From Verrucomicrobiota bacterium (GTDB taxonomy: Bacteria > Verrucomicrobiota > Verrucomicrobiia > CAIQCK01), in the NCBI GenBank assembly GCA_016222825.1, contig JACRQF010000015.1, forward strand, positions 485,646-549,645: a DNA stretch of 64,000 bases. The letters run 5' to 3'. Shown in pieces: positions 19,701-28,625 of this stretch. The notes below the pieces were generated by a model that made no database searches, had not been told where the DNA came from, and worked only from the letters and a program-made list of their open reading frames with translations. Position 1 is the stretch's first letter; every line of letters begins with the position of its first letter. The position numbers and the translations under genes were made by a program.

Positions 19701-20350
19701 GCGCCGTCGTAAGGCGTCTGACCGGCGACCATGCAGTAGAGCGTGCAGCCGAGGCTGTAGATGTCCGAGCGGAGATCGAGGTCACGTTCGCCGCGCGCCT
19801 GCTCCGGGCTCATGTAATGCGGCGTGCCCCAAGCCGTGCCGTGTTGCGTGACGTGGGTCGAGTCGCCACCGACGCAGCGAGCGAGACCGAGGTCGCCGAG
19901 TTTCACCTCGCCCTTGGTGGAGAGGAAGATGTTGTCTGGCTTGATGTCGCGGTGAACGAGACGGGCCTTGTCCCAGGCGTAGCGGAGCGCCTCGGCGAGA
20001 TAGACGCAGATGGCCACTGCTTCCGTCGGCTCCAGCCGTCCGTGACGTCCGAGACGGCGCTCCAGCGTCTCCCCCTCAACATATTCCATCGCAATGTAAT
20101 GTGTGCCGTTGCACTCGCCCGCGGAGTAAATGGTGACAACGCCCTCGTGGTTTAGTTGCGCGGCGGCGGTGGCCTCGCGTTTGAAGCGGGCGACGTATTC
20201 CGCGTCGCCAGCGAGATGGGGCGCGAGCACCTTCAGCGCGACGGTGCGGTCGAGCATCGGCTGGCGTGCGCGATAGACGGTGCCCACACCGCCTTGGCCA
20301 ACCTTCTCAACAATCTCAAAACCTGCGATGATCTCGTTCCCGGGCATCAA
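16748..20350 (-). CDS. Ser/Thr protein kinase with transmembrane helix and extracytoplasmic LRR triplication
   Basis: A 1200-residue receptor-like kinase. The Hanks-type domain (about 9-280) has GQGGVGTVY, the ATP lysine in VALKVL (Lys40), HRDIKPDN with catalytic Asp135, DLGLA and SPEQARG. One transmembrane helix (VAGAAFAAVVLAGLMIWAP) follows, then an Ala/Pro/Thr-rich linker. The rest is three homologous modules. Each starts with KLKELNPGFDG-like text, runs through LRRs of the type DLSPLRGMPLxxL, and ends TLxxINGxxxxxFW. The LRRs resemble short bacterial SDS22-like repeats and probably sense an extracytoplasmic ligand. Either Met1 or Met2 could be the start. Confidence 0.93.
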   Translation of the reverse strand: MMPGNEIIAGFEIVEKVGQGGVGTVYRARQPMLDRTVALKVLAPHLAGDAEYVARFKREATAAAQLNHEGVVTIYSAGECNGTHYIAMEYVEGETLERRLGRHGRLEPTEAVAICVYLAEALRYAWDKARLVHRDIKPDNIFLSTKGEVKLGDLGLARCVGGDSTHVTQHGTAWGTPHYMSPEQARGERDLDLRSDIYSLGCTLYCMVAGQTPYDGADVFSVMNKQVNDPPPDILKVLPTCPKPLVGLLAKMLTKHRDERYQSYDDLLTDLREVHEQLLKPQPASAKRSPAPVWGVAGAAFAAVVLAGLMIWAPWKERKPSGDTSAVPTTTNVTTSAESRSSAEAKPAAPVPTPAAPQQPAATQSVAPAATSVPAVEPLAAASGTPALPVMVQATNVPTAAPLPVPVDAAFIAGVAALAPEAQVQTVVAKLKELNPGFDGLATPTVESNKVTGLAFSTASASDLTPLKALAGLQSLVCPGSAEKQSLSNLTALTGLPLTNLNCSFSRVSDLSPLRGMPLAALACKHAPVANFVAVQELPLKQLDCDFDAARDREALWPVTTLETINGQPAAEFWHDVGPPQDEFASQVAVLPATQQVAQVVAKLRELNPQFDGRVTRKIADGKVTELGFSTVAVRDISPVTALRSLQRLSLAPVGGTNVSGQVADLSPLRGMWLAALWCQNNPVSDLRPLRGQPLSVLSCGSTQVTDLAPLRGMPLQVLSCDHTDVSDLGALAGMQLQTLWCHKTKVTDLAVLTNMPLRELRCDYLAARDGELLRNIPTLQRINGETTTMFWLREVGAKSATPRAVSKGAPRVGRVSQTRMPAATSGLSGKQMLQKFIARMKEANPGFSGNVQPVFEGEKLVELAFTTEAVTDLSPVRDVLGLARLRCTAGATGLVTRLSPLSGLPLKTLVASGNGIKDVTALQTTALTELALDNNPVSDLRGLEGLRLTTLTLTYAPVTDLTPLAGMPLATLHAGGTKIRDLTPLKRMPLTTLDIGLTEVSDLTPLRGMKLATLIIEGSKVSDITPLRGMPLSVLSLAKTAVSNLGPLKGAPMSVLNLNNTRISDLTPIRGCPIASLSMESTQVTSLTLLSEMTLTVLHCGFNRISELLPLRDKALTSLRVNDTDIEDLAPLRRMPLTELWIQNTKVTDLSPLRTMPLQVLKADIVAERDAAILRDIKTLTTINDLPVAEFWKKQAADK

Positions 20351-20412
20351 AGCATGCCGAGTCTAACCGCCAAGCGGTTCGCGTCAACGACGGTTTCTGC
20401 GGTGGCAGCGTG

Positions 20413-23400
20413 CTACTTCGCCAGTGTCGCCATTCGCGCAGGCGCGCCGTCGTCCTCGATGATCACGCGGAAGCCGACGTTATAGACTTTCTGGAATTGC
20501 GGATACAACACGCGGAAGCTCGACGTGCAGCGGAATGGGCGGTCATACCACGAGCCGCCGCGCGCGACGCGCTCGGTCTGCGGCGGCTGCTCGGCGGCGT
20601 TGCGGTCGTCGTCGCGGTAGGGATACGGGCGATAGGCGCTGCGGGTCCATTCCCACGCGTTGCCGTGCATGTCGTGGAGACCCCACGGGTTTGCAGCATA
20701 GCGGCCCACCGTCTCGGTAACGAAGCCATCGTCGTTGAAACGCGCGTCCTGCGGAATCCAGTTGTCGTATTTGTTCTCCGGGTTCTTATACCAGGCGGTG
20801 CGGAAATCCTGCTGGTAGGGGTTGCCGGAGAAATACGCCAGCATGAAGTCGCCAAGGTTGGCGAACTTCGAGAAGTCGGTGTTCAGATCGCCATACCAGA
20901 ACGGCGTCGCGGTGCCGGCGCGGCAAGCCCATTCCCATTGCGCCTCGGTCGGCAACGTCACCTTGCGGCCCATCTTCGTCGAGAGCCACGCGCAGAACTT
21001 CATCGCGTCCGTCCACGCCACGCGCACCGCCGGCTGCGCGGGCTGGTCCTGGTCGTAACAGGTGATGCCGAACTGGTAGCCGTGCCGGTCCTCCTCGCGG
21101 CTCTCGTGCGCGGGGTCGAAGCGTTTGAATTGGTCGTTGGTGATCTCGAACGCGCTCATCCAGAAGCCGCGCCCGATCCTCACGCGATTGAGCGGCCGTT
21201 CGTCGCGGTGGCCGTCGCGACCGCCCATGATGAACTCGCCGGCAGGCACCCAAACGAAGCGCATTCCCGGCGGCGGCAACACCTCGTTCACCATTGCGAT
21301 CTTCTGGCCGGCCTTCGCGGGCGTCTTCTCGCTCCAGACGACCGCGCGCTTCTCGTCCATCAGTTCCACGAGGCAGCCCGCAAGCCGTTCTTCGATGCCG
21401 TTGCGGTTCCAGAGCACGAGTTTTTGCACCGGAACCATCGCGCCAAGGTCCACCTCCCACCATTCCTTGTCGCCATTCAGGGTGTGCGTGATCGAGCCGT
21501 GGCTCCAGTTGCCGTCGGTCTTGCCGTCCACAGCGCGCTCTGCGCCCGCTCCGCCGTAGGTGCTCGACTGCGTCGCCTTCTTCTTGAGCGCCACGTTCTG
21601 GCCGTCGGAGAACACCTCCGCCTCGGCGACCGAAAGCCAGCGCGCCGGGCCGGCGTTCACGCGCAGATAGCGCGCGCTCACGACGGGCGGCTGGGGCTTC
21701 GGTTTCTCGAATGGGAACGCCAGCACGCCGCCGGTGCCGGCCGGCGCGGTCTGCTTCTGCTTCGCGACGGCTTCACCGGCGCTGAACGGCCAGCCTGCCG
21801 GCGTTTCAAATTTCAAATCTGAGATTTCAGATTCTTCCGCAGGCTTCACAGGCGTCGCGTCATACTTCGGCGTCGCGGGAATCTCCTCATAGTTCGGGTG
21901 CGGCCCCATCGGCACGTATTTCTTGCGCAGCTCCATCGCGCGCTTGTTCGAGACCGCCAGCTTCTCGCACAGGTGCGGGCCGTAGCCCGCCGTGAACTGC
22001 GGAATCTCGCCCCACGTCCCGTAGAACGGCGCGTTGAGATCCTGCCACGCCGCGAGCCGTTCCCACGCTTCGGCATCGAGCTTCACGCCGTGATGGCCCT
22101 TGCGGAGCATCTGGCCCAGTTCGGTTGTGCTGAAAGTGAAGTCGAGCGGCGAGAGCATCCGCCGGTCGCCCTCGATGCCCGCGCGGCGCAGGTAACGGTG
22201 CAGCTCCGCATACGACTTCGTGAACTTGCCGCCGCCGCCCCAATGGCCGGCATGCACCGTCTTCCAGTCGGTGATCATTTCGCCGCCTTTGAGGAATGGC
22301 CGGTCGGCCTTCGATCCGTCGTGGCAGCTCACGCAATACTTGTCGAGCACCGGCTGCACCTCGCGCACGTAGCTGAAGCCGCGCGTCGGGCCGTGCCACG
22401 GCGTAATCGCGGACGGTTGGCGTTTGGTCGCCGCCGCTTCGCGCCGCAACGACGCTGCGCTCTGGCTCTCGTGACAACCGACGCACGACACGCGCTCGCC
22501 AGGCTGGCCCACGAGCCAGCTTCGCATAAGCTGCAACGCCTCGCCTTTGTCGTTGAGCGGCTGGAGCGAGATCGGCGTGTTGGCGGGCATCTTGAAATGC
22601 GCCGAGCCGTCCGGCTCCACCGGCACGGTGCCGATGATGCGCTTGATGTCCCACGGGCCGTCCATGCCCAGCGTGCCGTAGAGGCCGCCCATGCCGCGGC
22701 GGCTGAAATAGTATTCGATGAGCCGCAGCTTCTTCACCGTCCCGCGCGGCACGCCCGCGAGGCCGGGGCCGTCGTAAATGTCCTGGATGTGAACTGTCGC
22801 TTCGTTCGACGCGAGATCCACGCGGTCCTGAATCGCTATCGGCCGCACCGTCTTGCGCAACGGAATCGGCTCCAGCAGCGCCGCGCCCGGCAGTTCCTTG
22901 ATGAGCGTGAAGTTGTCGAACACGTCCACGAGGTAGATGCCCCAGAGCGAGTCCGGATGCCGCTTGCAAGCAACAAGGTGATACTTCTCGCTGAGCGGAT
23001 ACGGCATCAGGAATTGCGGACAAGTGCCGCGTGTCAGACCGTCGCGCACGATCGGCTCGACCGGTTTGTCGAAACCGGGGATTTCCTTTACGCCCTCGCC
23101 GTCGCGCCGGCCGGCCTCGGTGTCGAAAATCAGCAGCCGGCCCGAGCGTCCCACGTCATGATGGCCGCCGGCGATGCCGATGACCTTGCCCGCGGTGCCC
23201 GGCACGGGCCGCGCGTGGAAGAACGAGCCGGGGAACCACGAGCCGCGCCCGCGCAACTCGCGCTGGTCGGTGCCGTCGGGGTTCATGTGGAAGAGCATCC
23301 GCGAATTCGCGTGGCTCTGGTCGGTGTATTCCCAACGCAGATACATCACGCGCCCGCTCTCCATCATCGTCGGGCACCAGTCGCTGTCCTGCTCGAACGT

Positions 23401-24588
23401 AAGCTGGCGAATCTGGCCGGTCTTAATGTCGAGCCGGTAGATCGAAGCCATCGCGTCGCTGCCGAACACGCACGGCAGGCCCTGATAGGTCGCGTTCGAG
23501 GTGAACACAATGTCGCCGTTCGGCAGGTAGCAAGGCTCCATGTGGGAAACATCGTCGCCGTCGTCGGGCGTCACCTGCCGCAGGTCTTTGCCGTCCACGG
23601 CGACTTCCCAAAGCCGCAGTCCGTTCTCTTTCGCGCTCTTCTTCGAGAACAGAATCCGGCCGGCGTCGAAGTCCACGTCCGGCGCGAAGAGCGTCTCCAT
23701 GTCCTGCGCCGCGTAGATCGTCTCGCACTTCCCCCCGCCGCGCAGGTCGGAGAGCACGGCGATCTCGTCGCGGAACGATCCTTTGCGGACGACCACGTCG
23801 TCCGTGCGCCAGTTGTTCGGCTGGCCGATGTCGTAGCTCATCGCGCGCGTGGCCGGCGTGGAAACGCCGCGCTTGAGCACGAGCAACTTGTCGAAGTCCA
23901 GCAGCGGGTTCGCCAGCAACGCGCCGCGCGCCTCGGCCACCAGCGCGTTCGCGCGGCCCACAGCGCCGCTCTTGCACTCGCGCAGCGCCGCCAGCAGCGC
24001 GTCGCGCTCCGTCAGCGCATCGAGCAACTTCCGATGCTTCGCCGCGTCGCAGCGATCCGGCCACGCGCGGGCCATGTCGGCAAGCGCGAGCGCCACGGCT
24101 TTCGGGTCCACGCCTTCGAGCCGCTGGATGGCGTCGCTGAAGACGCACGACTGGCGGTAGAGCTTGCGGATGTTCTCCAGGTCGTCCGGCGAAGCCGCTT
24201 TCGCCGCGAGCTTGCGCGCCTCCTGCTGCAACGGCCCGACCATCACGCTCGCGTAACGGTTCGCGAGCGCCTTGAAGTCGCCGGCTTTCCAGTCGCCTGC
24301 CCAGATGCCGTCGCGGTCGTCCGCGCCGGGGAAGTCGCGCGCCACGAGCGTCCAGATCTGCTGGCGCGCTGCAGCTTTTGCGCGTGCGTCGGCTTTCTTC
24401 GCCTTCTTGTTCTTGGCGGGCTTCTCTTCGTCGGCTTCCTTCGCCGCGAGCGCCTCGCGGGAAACGCGGAGGGTTTCCTCCCACGTCGCCTGCTTTTGAT
24501 AGCAGGCCGGGTCGGCGGCGAAGCCGGCCAGCGGCAGCACCAACCACAGCGCCAGAGTTGAGAGTTTGGATTTCAGTTTCGCGATCAT
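20413..24588 (-). CDS. HzsA-related/discoidin/FGE-sulfatase-type fusion protein, exported
   Basis: A 1391-residue exported protein (signal MIAKLKSKLSTLALWLVLPLAGFAA). A helical N-terminal part leads to PLLDFDKLLVLKRG, then PD40-like propeller repeats (about 280-640). This whole half resembles hydrazine-synthase-alpha-related proteins. Two c-type haem motifs follow, CVGCH and CVSCH. About residue 1000 an F5/8 (discoidin) domain appears (GDKEWWEVDLG). The last 270 residues form a formylglycine-generating-enzyme/SUMF1 fold: FVWVPAGEFIMGG, LPTEAQWEWACRAGT, ARGGSWYDRPFRCTSSFR. The domain may be a binding fold rather than an active oxidase. The IclR regulator gene ends 13 bases upstream. Confidence 0.88.
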   Translation of the reverse strand: MIAKLKSKLSTLALWLVLPLAGFAADPACYQKQATWEETLRVSREALAAKEADEEKPAKNKKAKKADARAKAAARQQIWTLVARDFPGADDRDGIWAGDWKAGDFKALANRYASVMVGPLQQEARKLAAKAASPDDLENIRKLYRQSCVFSDAIQRLEGVDPKAVALALADMARAWPDRCDAAKHRKLLDALTERDALLAALRECKSGAVGRANALVAEARGALLANPLLDFDKLLVLKRGVSTPATRAMSYDIGQPNNWRTDDVVVRKGSFRDEIAVLSDLRGGGKCETIYAAQDMETLFAPDVDFDAGRILFSKKSAKENGLRLWEVAVDGKDLRQVTPDDGDDVSHMEPCYLPNGDIVFTSNATYQGLPCVFGSDAMASIYRLDIKTGQIRQLTFEQDSDWCPTMMESGRVMYLRWEYTDQSHANSRMLFHMNPDGTDQRELRGRGSWFPGSFFHARPVPGTAGKVIGIAGGHHDVGRSGRLLIFDTEAGRRDGEGVKEIPGFDKPVEPIVRDGLTRGTCPQFLMPYPLSEKYHLVACKRHPDSLWGIYLVDVFDNFTLIKELPGAALLEPIPLRKTVRPIAIQDRVDLASNEATVHIQDIYDGPGLAGVPRGTVKKLRLIEYYFSRRGMGGLYGTLGMDGPWDIKRIIGTVPVEPDGSAHFKMPANTPISLQPLNDKGEALQLMRSWLVGQPGERVSCVGCHESQSAASLRREAAATKRQPSAITPWHGPTRGFSYVREVQPVLDKYCVSCHDGSKADRPFLKGGEMITDWKTVHAGHWGGGGKFTKSYAELHRYLRRAGIEGDRRMLSPLDFTFSTTELGQMLRKGHHGVKLDAEAWERLAAWQDLNAPFYGTWGEIPQFTAGYGPHLCEKLAVSNKRAMELRKKYVPMGPHPNYEEIPATPKYDATPVKPAEESEISDLKFETPAGWPFSAGEAVAKQKQTAPAGTGGVLAFPFEKPKPQPPVVSARYLRVNAGPARWLSVAEAEVFSDGQNVALKKKATQSSTYGGAGAERAVDGKTDGNWSHGSITHTLNGDKEWWEVDLGAMVPVQKLVLWNRNGIEERLAGCLVELMDEKRAVVWSEKTPAKAGQKIAMVNEVLPPPGMRFVWVPAGEFIMGGRDGHRDERPLNRVRIGRGFWMSAFEITNDQFKRFDPAHESREEDRHGYQFGITCYDQDQPAQPAVRVAWTDAMKFCAWLSTKMGRKVTLPTEAQWEWACRAGTATPFWYGDLNTDFSKFANLGDFMLAYFSGNPYQQDFRTAWYKNPENKYDNWIPQDARFNDDGFVTETVGRYAANPWGLHDMHGNAWEWTRSAYRPYPYRDDDRNAAEQPPQTERVARGGSWYDRPFRCTSSFRVLYPQFQKVYNVGFRVIIEDDGAPARMATLAK

Positions 24589-24601
24589 GCTGTCTCCTTC
24601 T

Positions 24602-25423
24602 TCATGCGTGGCCGTTGCCGTTGCGTTTGCCGTTCAGGCCATAGCCGAGTCGCTTCGAAATCTCCGCCGCATGCTCGACCACGAGCGCGCCGAGCCGCGG
24701 GAACTGCGAAACCGGTATCCGTTCCGCCGGGCCGGTGATCGTCAGTGCCGCGACGGGAAAACCCTGGTGATTGAAAACCGGCGCAGCGACGCAATGAACG
24801 CCGTCGAGCGCCTCGCCGTGATCCACGCCATAGCCGGCAAGCCGCGCTTCCGCCAACGCCGCGGCGAACTTGGCGCGACTTGTAATTGTGTTCGCCGTGA
24901 ATCTCTTGAACAAGACACTTTTTAAAGCCGCCTTTCGCTCCGGCTCCGGCAGGAACGCCAGGATGGCCTTCGTGGAAGCCGAAGTGTGCAGGATTTGGCG
25001 CGTGCCTGCGTCGCAGACGAACCGGAACGGGTGGGAACTTTGAACCTGCTCCAGCACCAAGCCCTCGCCGCGGTCGAGGATGCTGATGACCACCGTCTCC
25101 TGCGTCGCGTCGCGCAGCCGGCGCATCACATCGAGGGAGTTTTCAAGCAAGCCACGATCCTGCGCGCTGTCGTAGGCGAGCGTGGCCATTTTGCGACTGA
25201 GCGTGTAAAGCAGCGTCGCCTCGTCGCGCCGCACGTAGTCGTGGGCGCAAAGCGTGTGGAGAATGCGATAGACCGTGTTTTTCGGGAAGTCGAGCGCACG
25301 GGACACCTCGGTCAACGACGCGCCGCGCGGGCACTGCCGGAGATGGTCGAGGACGTGAAGGGACCGGTGGAGGATGGGCACGCCTGAGTCGCCGCGGTGC
25401 CGGGTTGTGACTGCCGTTCGCAT
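24602..25423 (-). CDS. IclR family transcriptional regulator
   Basis: 273 residues. The N-terminal winged helix-turn-helix reads ILHRSLHVLDHLRQ and ASLTEVSRALDFPKNTVYRILHTL. The C-terminal effector domain contains YGVDHGEALDGVHCVAAPVF and PVAALTITGPAERI, typical for IclR. These are dimeric regulators that respond to small acids or sugars. The ATG at 25423 is preceded by GGAAC; a TTG four codons earlier is also open. A good sigma-70 promoter lies upstream (25454-25482). The neighbours are the HzsA/FGE fusion downstream and two Gfo/Idh/MocA genes upstream, the likely targets. Confidence 0.93.
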   Translation of the reverse strand: MRTAVTTRHRGDSGVPILHRSLHVLDHLRQCPRGASLTEVSRALDFPKNTVYRILHTLCAHDYVRRDEATLLYTLSRKMATLAYDSAQDRGLLENSLDVMRRLRDATQETVVISILDRGEGLVLEQVQSSHPFRFVCDAGTRQILHTSASTKAILAFLPEPERKAALKSVLFKRFTANTITSRAKFAAALAEARLAGYGVDHGEALDGVHCVAAPVFNHQGFPVAALTITGPAERIPVSQFPRLGALVVEHAAEISKRLGYGLNGKRNGNGHA

Positions 25424-25453
25424 GACTTGTTCCAAATGGGAAATCGCGTTCCC

Positions 25454-25482
25454 CTAATAGAATAACAGCCCGACCGAGTCAA
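25454..25482 (-). promoter_or_regulatory. Putative sigma-70 promoter of the IclR gene
   Basis: On the minus strand TTGACT (25482-25477), a 17-base spacer and TATTAG (25459-25454) lie 31 bases before the ATG at 25423. The sequence is AT-richer than its surroundings. Confidence 0.6.
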
Positions 25483-25512
25483 GGCTGGAATTGTGCTTCG
25501 CCGATCATGGAT

Positions 25513-26871
25513 CTACGCCAGCTTCCAGCCGTTATGATACGGTGAATTCAGCAGGCGGGTTGCTTCGGGGCAATTGGTGAACCGCATCGCGCGCTCGTTG
25601 TAGAGCAGCTTCTTGCCGGCCATGCGAATCGCGATGACACCGAGCAGGCCGAGTTCCGAGAGGCGGCCGCCGTATTCGAATGGCGAGCCAGCTTGTTTGC
25701 CGTTGCGGATCGCGTCGAGCCAGTCCTGCTGGTGGCCGCCGCGGACACGCGGAATCTTCTGCTCAGAGCGCTTGTAGGCCTGCATCGCCTTTTCGGGGAT
25801 GAGCCGGCAGCCGCCCGCGCCGTGCGAGCCATAGAGAATCTTGCCGCGGTCGCCGACGACCACCGCGCCGACATCGCCGACTTTGCGGTCGGCTTCGAGC
25901 TCCGGCGGACGCGGAATCGGACGCTGGCCGTCATACCACACCAGCTTTACCGGGCCGCGCTTGCCCTTGGCGGGAAACTCGAACGTGACCTGCGCACCCG
26001 CCGGATAAAGGTCGGCGTGCTTCACCGGATCGTAACCGTCGGTTTCGGCGACGATGCTGATCGGCATGTCGAGGTCAAGCGCCCAGAACACGGGGTCAAT
26101 CACGTGGCAGACCCAATCGCCGAGCGCACCGGAGCCGTAGGCCATCCAGCCGCGCCATTTCCACGGCACGTAGGCGGAATGATATGGGCGCTTCGCGACG
26201 GGGCCTTGCCAGAGGTCCCAATCGAGTTCTGGCGGCACAGGCGGGCTCTCCTTCGTCACATCGTCCAGCTTGTTGATCTGGCAGTAGGTGTCGCGGAAAA
26301 TGCCGCAGCCGGCATGGACTTCCGTCACGTTGCCGATTGCGCCGTCCCAAATCCACTCGCAGAAGAGGCGGATCGAATCGCTGGAGTGGCCTTGGTTGCC
26401 GACCTGCGTGACGAGCTTGCGCGACTTCGCCATCTTGCGGAGCGCGCGCAGCTCGCCGACGGAGTGCGCAAGCGGCTTCTCGCAATAAACGTGCTTGCCG
26501 CGTTTCATGGCCGCCATCGCGGCAGTGGCGTGCGTGTGATCGGGCGTGCCGACGAGGACGGCGTCAATCTTCTTGTCCATCTCGTCGAGCATCTTGCGAA
26601 AGTCCTTGTAGCGTTTGGCTTCCGGAAATTTCTGGAACATCTCCGCCGCGCGACGGTCGTCCACGTCGCAGAGGGCGACAATGTTCTCGCCGGTCATGTT
26701 CTTGAGGTCGGCGGCGGCCTGGCCGCCCGCGCCGATGGCGGCGATGTTGAGCTTGCGGCTCGGCGGCGTCTGGCCGTCGCCGCCCAACGCGTGGCGCGGC
26801 ACGAATTGAAAAGCAAAGGCTGCGCCAGCGGCTGTCTGAAGGAACCGGCGTCGTGAGAAGGTTGGTTTCAT
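25513..26871 (-). CDS. Gfo/Idh/MocA family oxidoreductase, Tat-exported
   Basis: A 452-residue protein with a twin-arginine signal (SRRRFLQTAAGAAFAFQF). The Rossmann fold begins LNIAAIGAGGQAAADLKNM, and the family motif VYCEKPLAHSVGELR supplies the catalytic Lys-Pro. GNQGHSSDSIRLFCEWIWDGAIGNV is shared by a large Verrucomicrobiota/Planctomycetota clade of exported members. They probably oxidise or epimerise sugars with a tightly bound NAD(P), but the substrate is unknown. The next gene upstream is a paralogue in the same direction, 34 bases away. Confidence 0.93.
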   Translation of the reverse strand: MKPTFSRRRFLQTAAGAAFAFQFVPRHALGGDGQTPPSRKLNIAAIGAGGQAAADLKNMTGENIVALCDVDDRRAAEMFQKFPEAKRYKDFRKMLDEMDKKIDAVLVGTPDHTHATAAMAAMKRGKHVYCEKPLAHSVGELRALRKMAKSRKLVTQVGNQGHSSDSIRLFCEWIWDGAIGNVTEVHAGCGIFRDTYCQINKLDDVTKESPPVPPELDWDLWQGPVAKRPYHSAYVPWKWRGWMAYGSGALGDWVCHVIDPVFWALDLDMPISIVAETDGYDPVKHADLYPAGAQVTFEFPAKGKRGPVKLVWYDGQRPIPRPPELEADRKVGDVGAVVVGDRGKILYGSHGAGGCRLIPEKAMQAYKRSEQKIPRVRGGHQQDWLDAIRNGKQAGSPFEYGGRLSELGLLGVIAIRMAGKKLLYNERAMRFTNCPEATRLLNSPYHNGWKLA

Positions 26872-26905
26872 ATTCGCGGTTCCAGTCCGGCGTTCGCGGA
26901 GCGGC

Positions 26906-28402
26906 CTACACGTCCCAGCCTTTGCGGACGGGGCATTTCACCCAGCGGGCCAGTTCGGGCATGTTCGAACACTTCATACCGGGGCCGTCCCACTCGATCT
27001 TTTTGCCGGGACCGGCGATGTAGGCCAGCGAGCCGAGCAGGACCACCTCCGTCAGCCGCGCGCCATAACCGAAGTTCGAGCAAGCCGGATCGCCGCCGCG
27101 GCAGGCGCGGAGGAAATCGCTGATGTGGCTGCCCTTGATGCGCGGGATCTGCGGCGTCGGCACGGGTGTGGCCTTGTGCTGCTCCTCCGGGATGATGCGC
27201 ATGCTGTTGCAGTAGGTGTCGCTCCAGATGACGCCCTTGTCGCCGACGTAGAGGGCGCCGTTGCCGCCGAGCTTGACGTTGTATTTCTTCTCCAGCTCCT
27301 CGACGAGCGGCGGACGGTTTTGCGCGCCGGCGGTGACGCTGCCCGGCGCGTCGTTCTCGTCCAACTCCATCTTCGCGCCCTTCTTCTTGCCGTCGAACCA
27401 GTAGAGCTTCACCGGCGGCATGTCGCCGCGCGCGGGGAACTCCCAGCGGATGCGCGTGCCGATCGGGTAACGCTCATCACTGCCGCCGAGCATCTCTTCG
27501 ACCTCGACGGAGGCCGCGTAGCCGAGCTTGAGCGACCAGAACGCGCCGTCCATGACGTGGCAGCCCATGTTGCCGAGCGAGCCGTTGCCGAAATCGTGCC
27601 AGTTGTGCCACTCGTGAGGATGAAGGCCGACAACCTTGGTCTTCCCGTCCTTGGTCTTGATGATCGTGTCGGGGTGATAATCGCGATACGGCGCCGGGCC
27701 GATCCATTCCTCCCAATGCAGCCCCGCCGGCACCGGCTCCTTCGGCGGGCGAGGGCCAACGCCGCCGTTGGCGCGGTTGCTCCACGCATAGACCGTCGTG
27801 ACCTTGCCGATGGCGCCGGCCCAGATGTATTCGCAAAGGCGGCGCATGCCTTCGCACGAATGGCCCTGGTTGCCCATCTGCGTGGCGACCTTGTATTTCC
27901 CGGCGAACTCCGCCATCTGGCGCGCCTCGAAGATGTCGTGGGTGAGCGGCTTCTCGCAATAGACAGGCTTGCCGAGCTGCATCGCCATCAACGACGGCAG
28001 CGCGTGGTGATGGTTCGGCGTGGCGACCATCACCGCGTCAATCTCCTTGCCCATCTTGTCGAACATCTTCCGGTAATCAATGAACCGCTTGGCAGCCGAC
28101 AAGTCCGGCTCCGACCCGCTCGCCGGCTTGGCGCCGGTCTTCTTCTTCTTGGAAGACTTCGCCGGCTCGTTCAACCGTTTCTCGTCCACGTCCACGAGCG
28201 CCACGAGCCGCTCATCCGCCGCGACCTGGCTGATATAGCTTTTGCCCCGCCCGCCGCTGCCGATGATGGCGACGCGGAGCTTGGCCCGCTCGGACTCCTG
28301 CGCGAGGATCGCCGGCGCGCAGAAGAAGCCCGATCCGGCCGATGCGCTTGCGCCGAGGACCGTGGTTTTCAGGAAACTGCGTCGTGTCATGGGCAGGGTC
28401 AT
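26906..28402 (-). CDS. Gfo/Idh/MocA family oxidoreductase, Tat-exported (paralogue)
   Basis: 498 residues with Tat signal TRRSFLKTTVLGASASAGS. The dinucleotide fold starts LRVAIIGSGGRGKSYI, and the motif VYCEKPLTHDIFEAR is present, as is GNQGHSCEGMRRLCEYIWAGAIG. Compared with its neighbour it has an insertion of about 20 Lys/Ser-rich residues (SSKKKKTGAKPAS) between the first beta strands. Met5 (MTRRSF) is an alternative start. Likely co-transcribed with the downstream paralogue; the pair could act in sequence or as a heteromer. Confidence 0.92.
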   Translation of the reverse strand: MTLPMTRRSFLKTTVLGASASAGSGFFCAPAILAQESERAKLRVAIIGSGGRGKSYISQVAADERLVALVDVDEKRLNEPAKSSKKKKTGAKPASGSEPDLSAAKRFIDYRKMFDKMGKEIDAVMVATPNHHHALPSLMAMQLGKPVYCEKPLTHDIFEARQMAEFAGKYKVATQMGNQGHSCEGMRRLCEYIWAGAIGKVTTVYAWSNRANGGVGPRPPKEPVPAGLHWEEWIGPAPYRDYHPDTIIKTKDGKTKVVGLHPHEWHNWHDFGNGSLGNMGCHVMDGAFWSLKLGYAASVEVEEMLGGSDERYPIGTRIRWEFPARGDMPPVKLYWFDGKKKGAKMELDENDAPGSVTAGAQNRPPLVEELEKKYNVKLGGNGALYVGDKGVIWSDTYCNSMRIIPEEQHKATPVPTPQIPRIKGSHISDFLRACRGGDPACSNFGYGARLTEVVLLGSLAYIAGPGKKIEWDGPGMKCSNMPELARWVKCPVRKGWDV

Positions 28403-28625
28403 TGGGAAAGGTTCCTTTCACTGCGATGCTCCAACATCGCTGCGTCATCGGATGAGGTGACTGTCGGCATAAGAACTCGTTACAGAATCCAGTTCCCGTC
28501 ATAGAGCACAACCGCCGGCAAATCAAGGCCGGGGTTCGAATCGGGAGTGATACCTTTGGCGTAGCGAAAAGTGCGAACGCGTTTCTTGCATCTTCCACCG
28601 CGCAAGGCAGGAACCTCTCACCGCA

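Noticed and set aside
21898..24561. Long open frame of over 880 codons opposite the HzsA/FGE fusion gene
   Set aside because: It is antisense to a gene with clear domains and has the Arg/His/Ala-rich text of a GC-rich shadow frame. Similar long shadows lie opposite the VIT/VWA gene, the 825-residue protein and the toroid gene.
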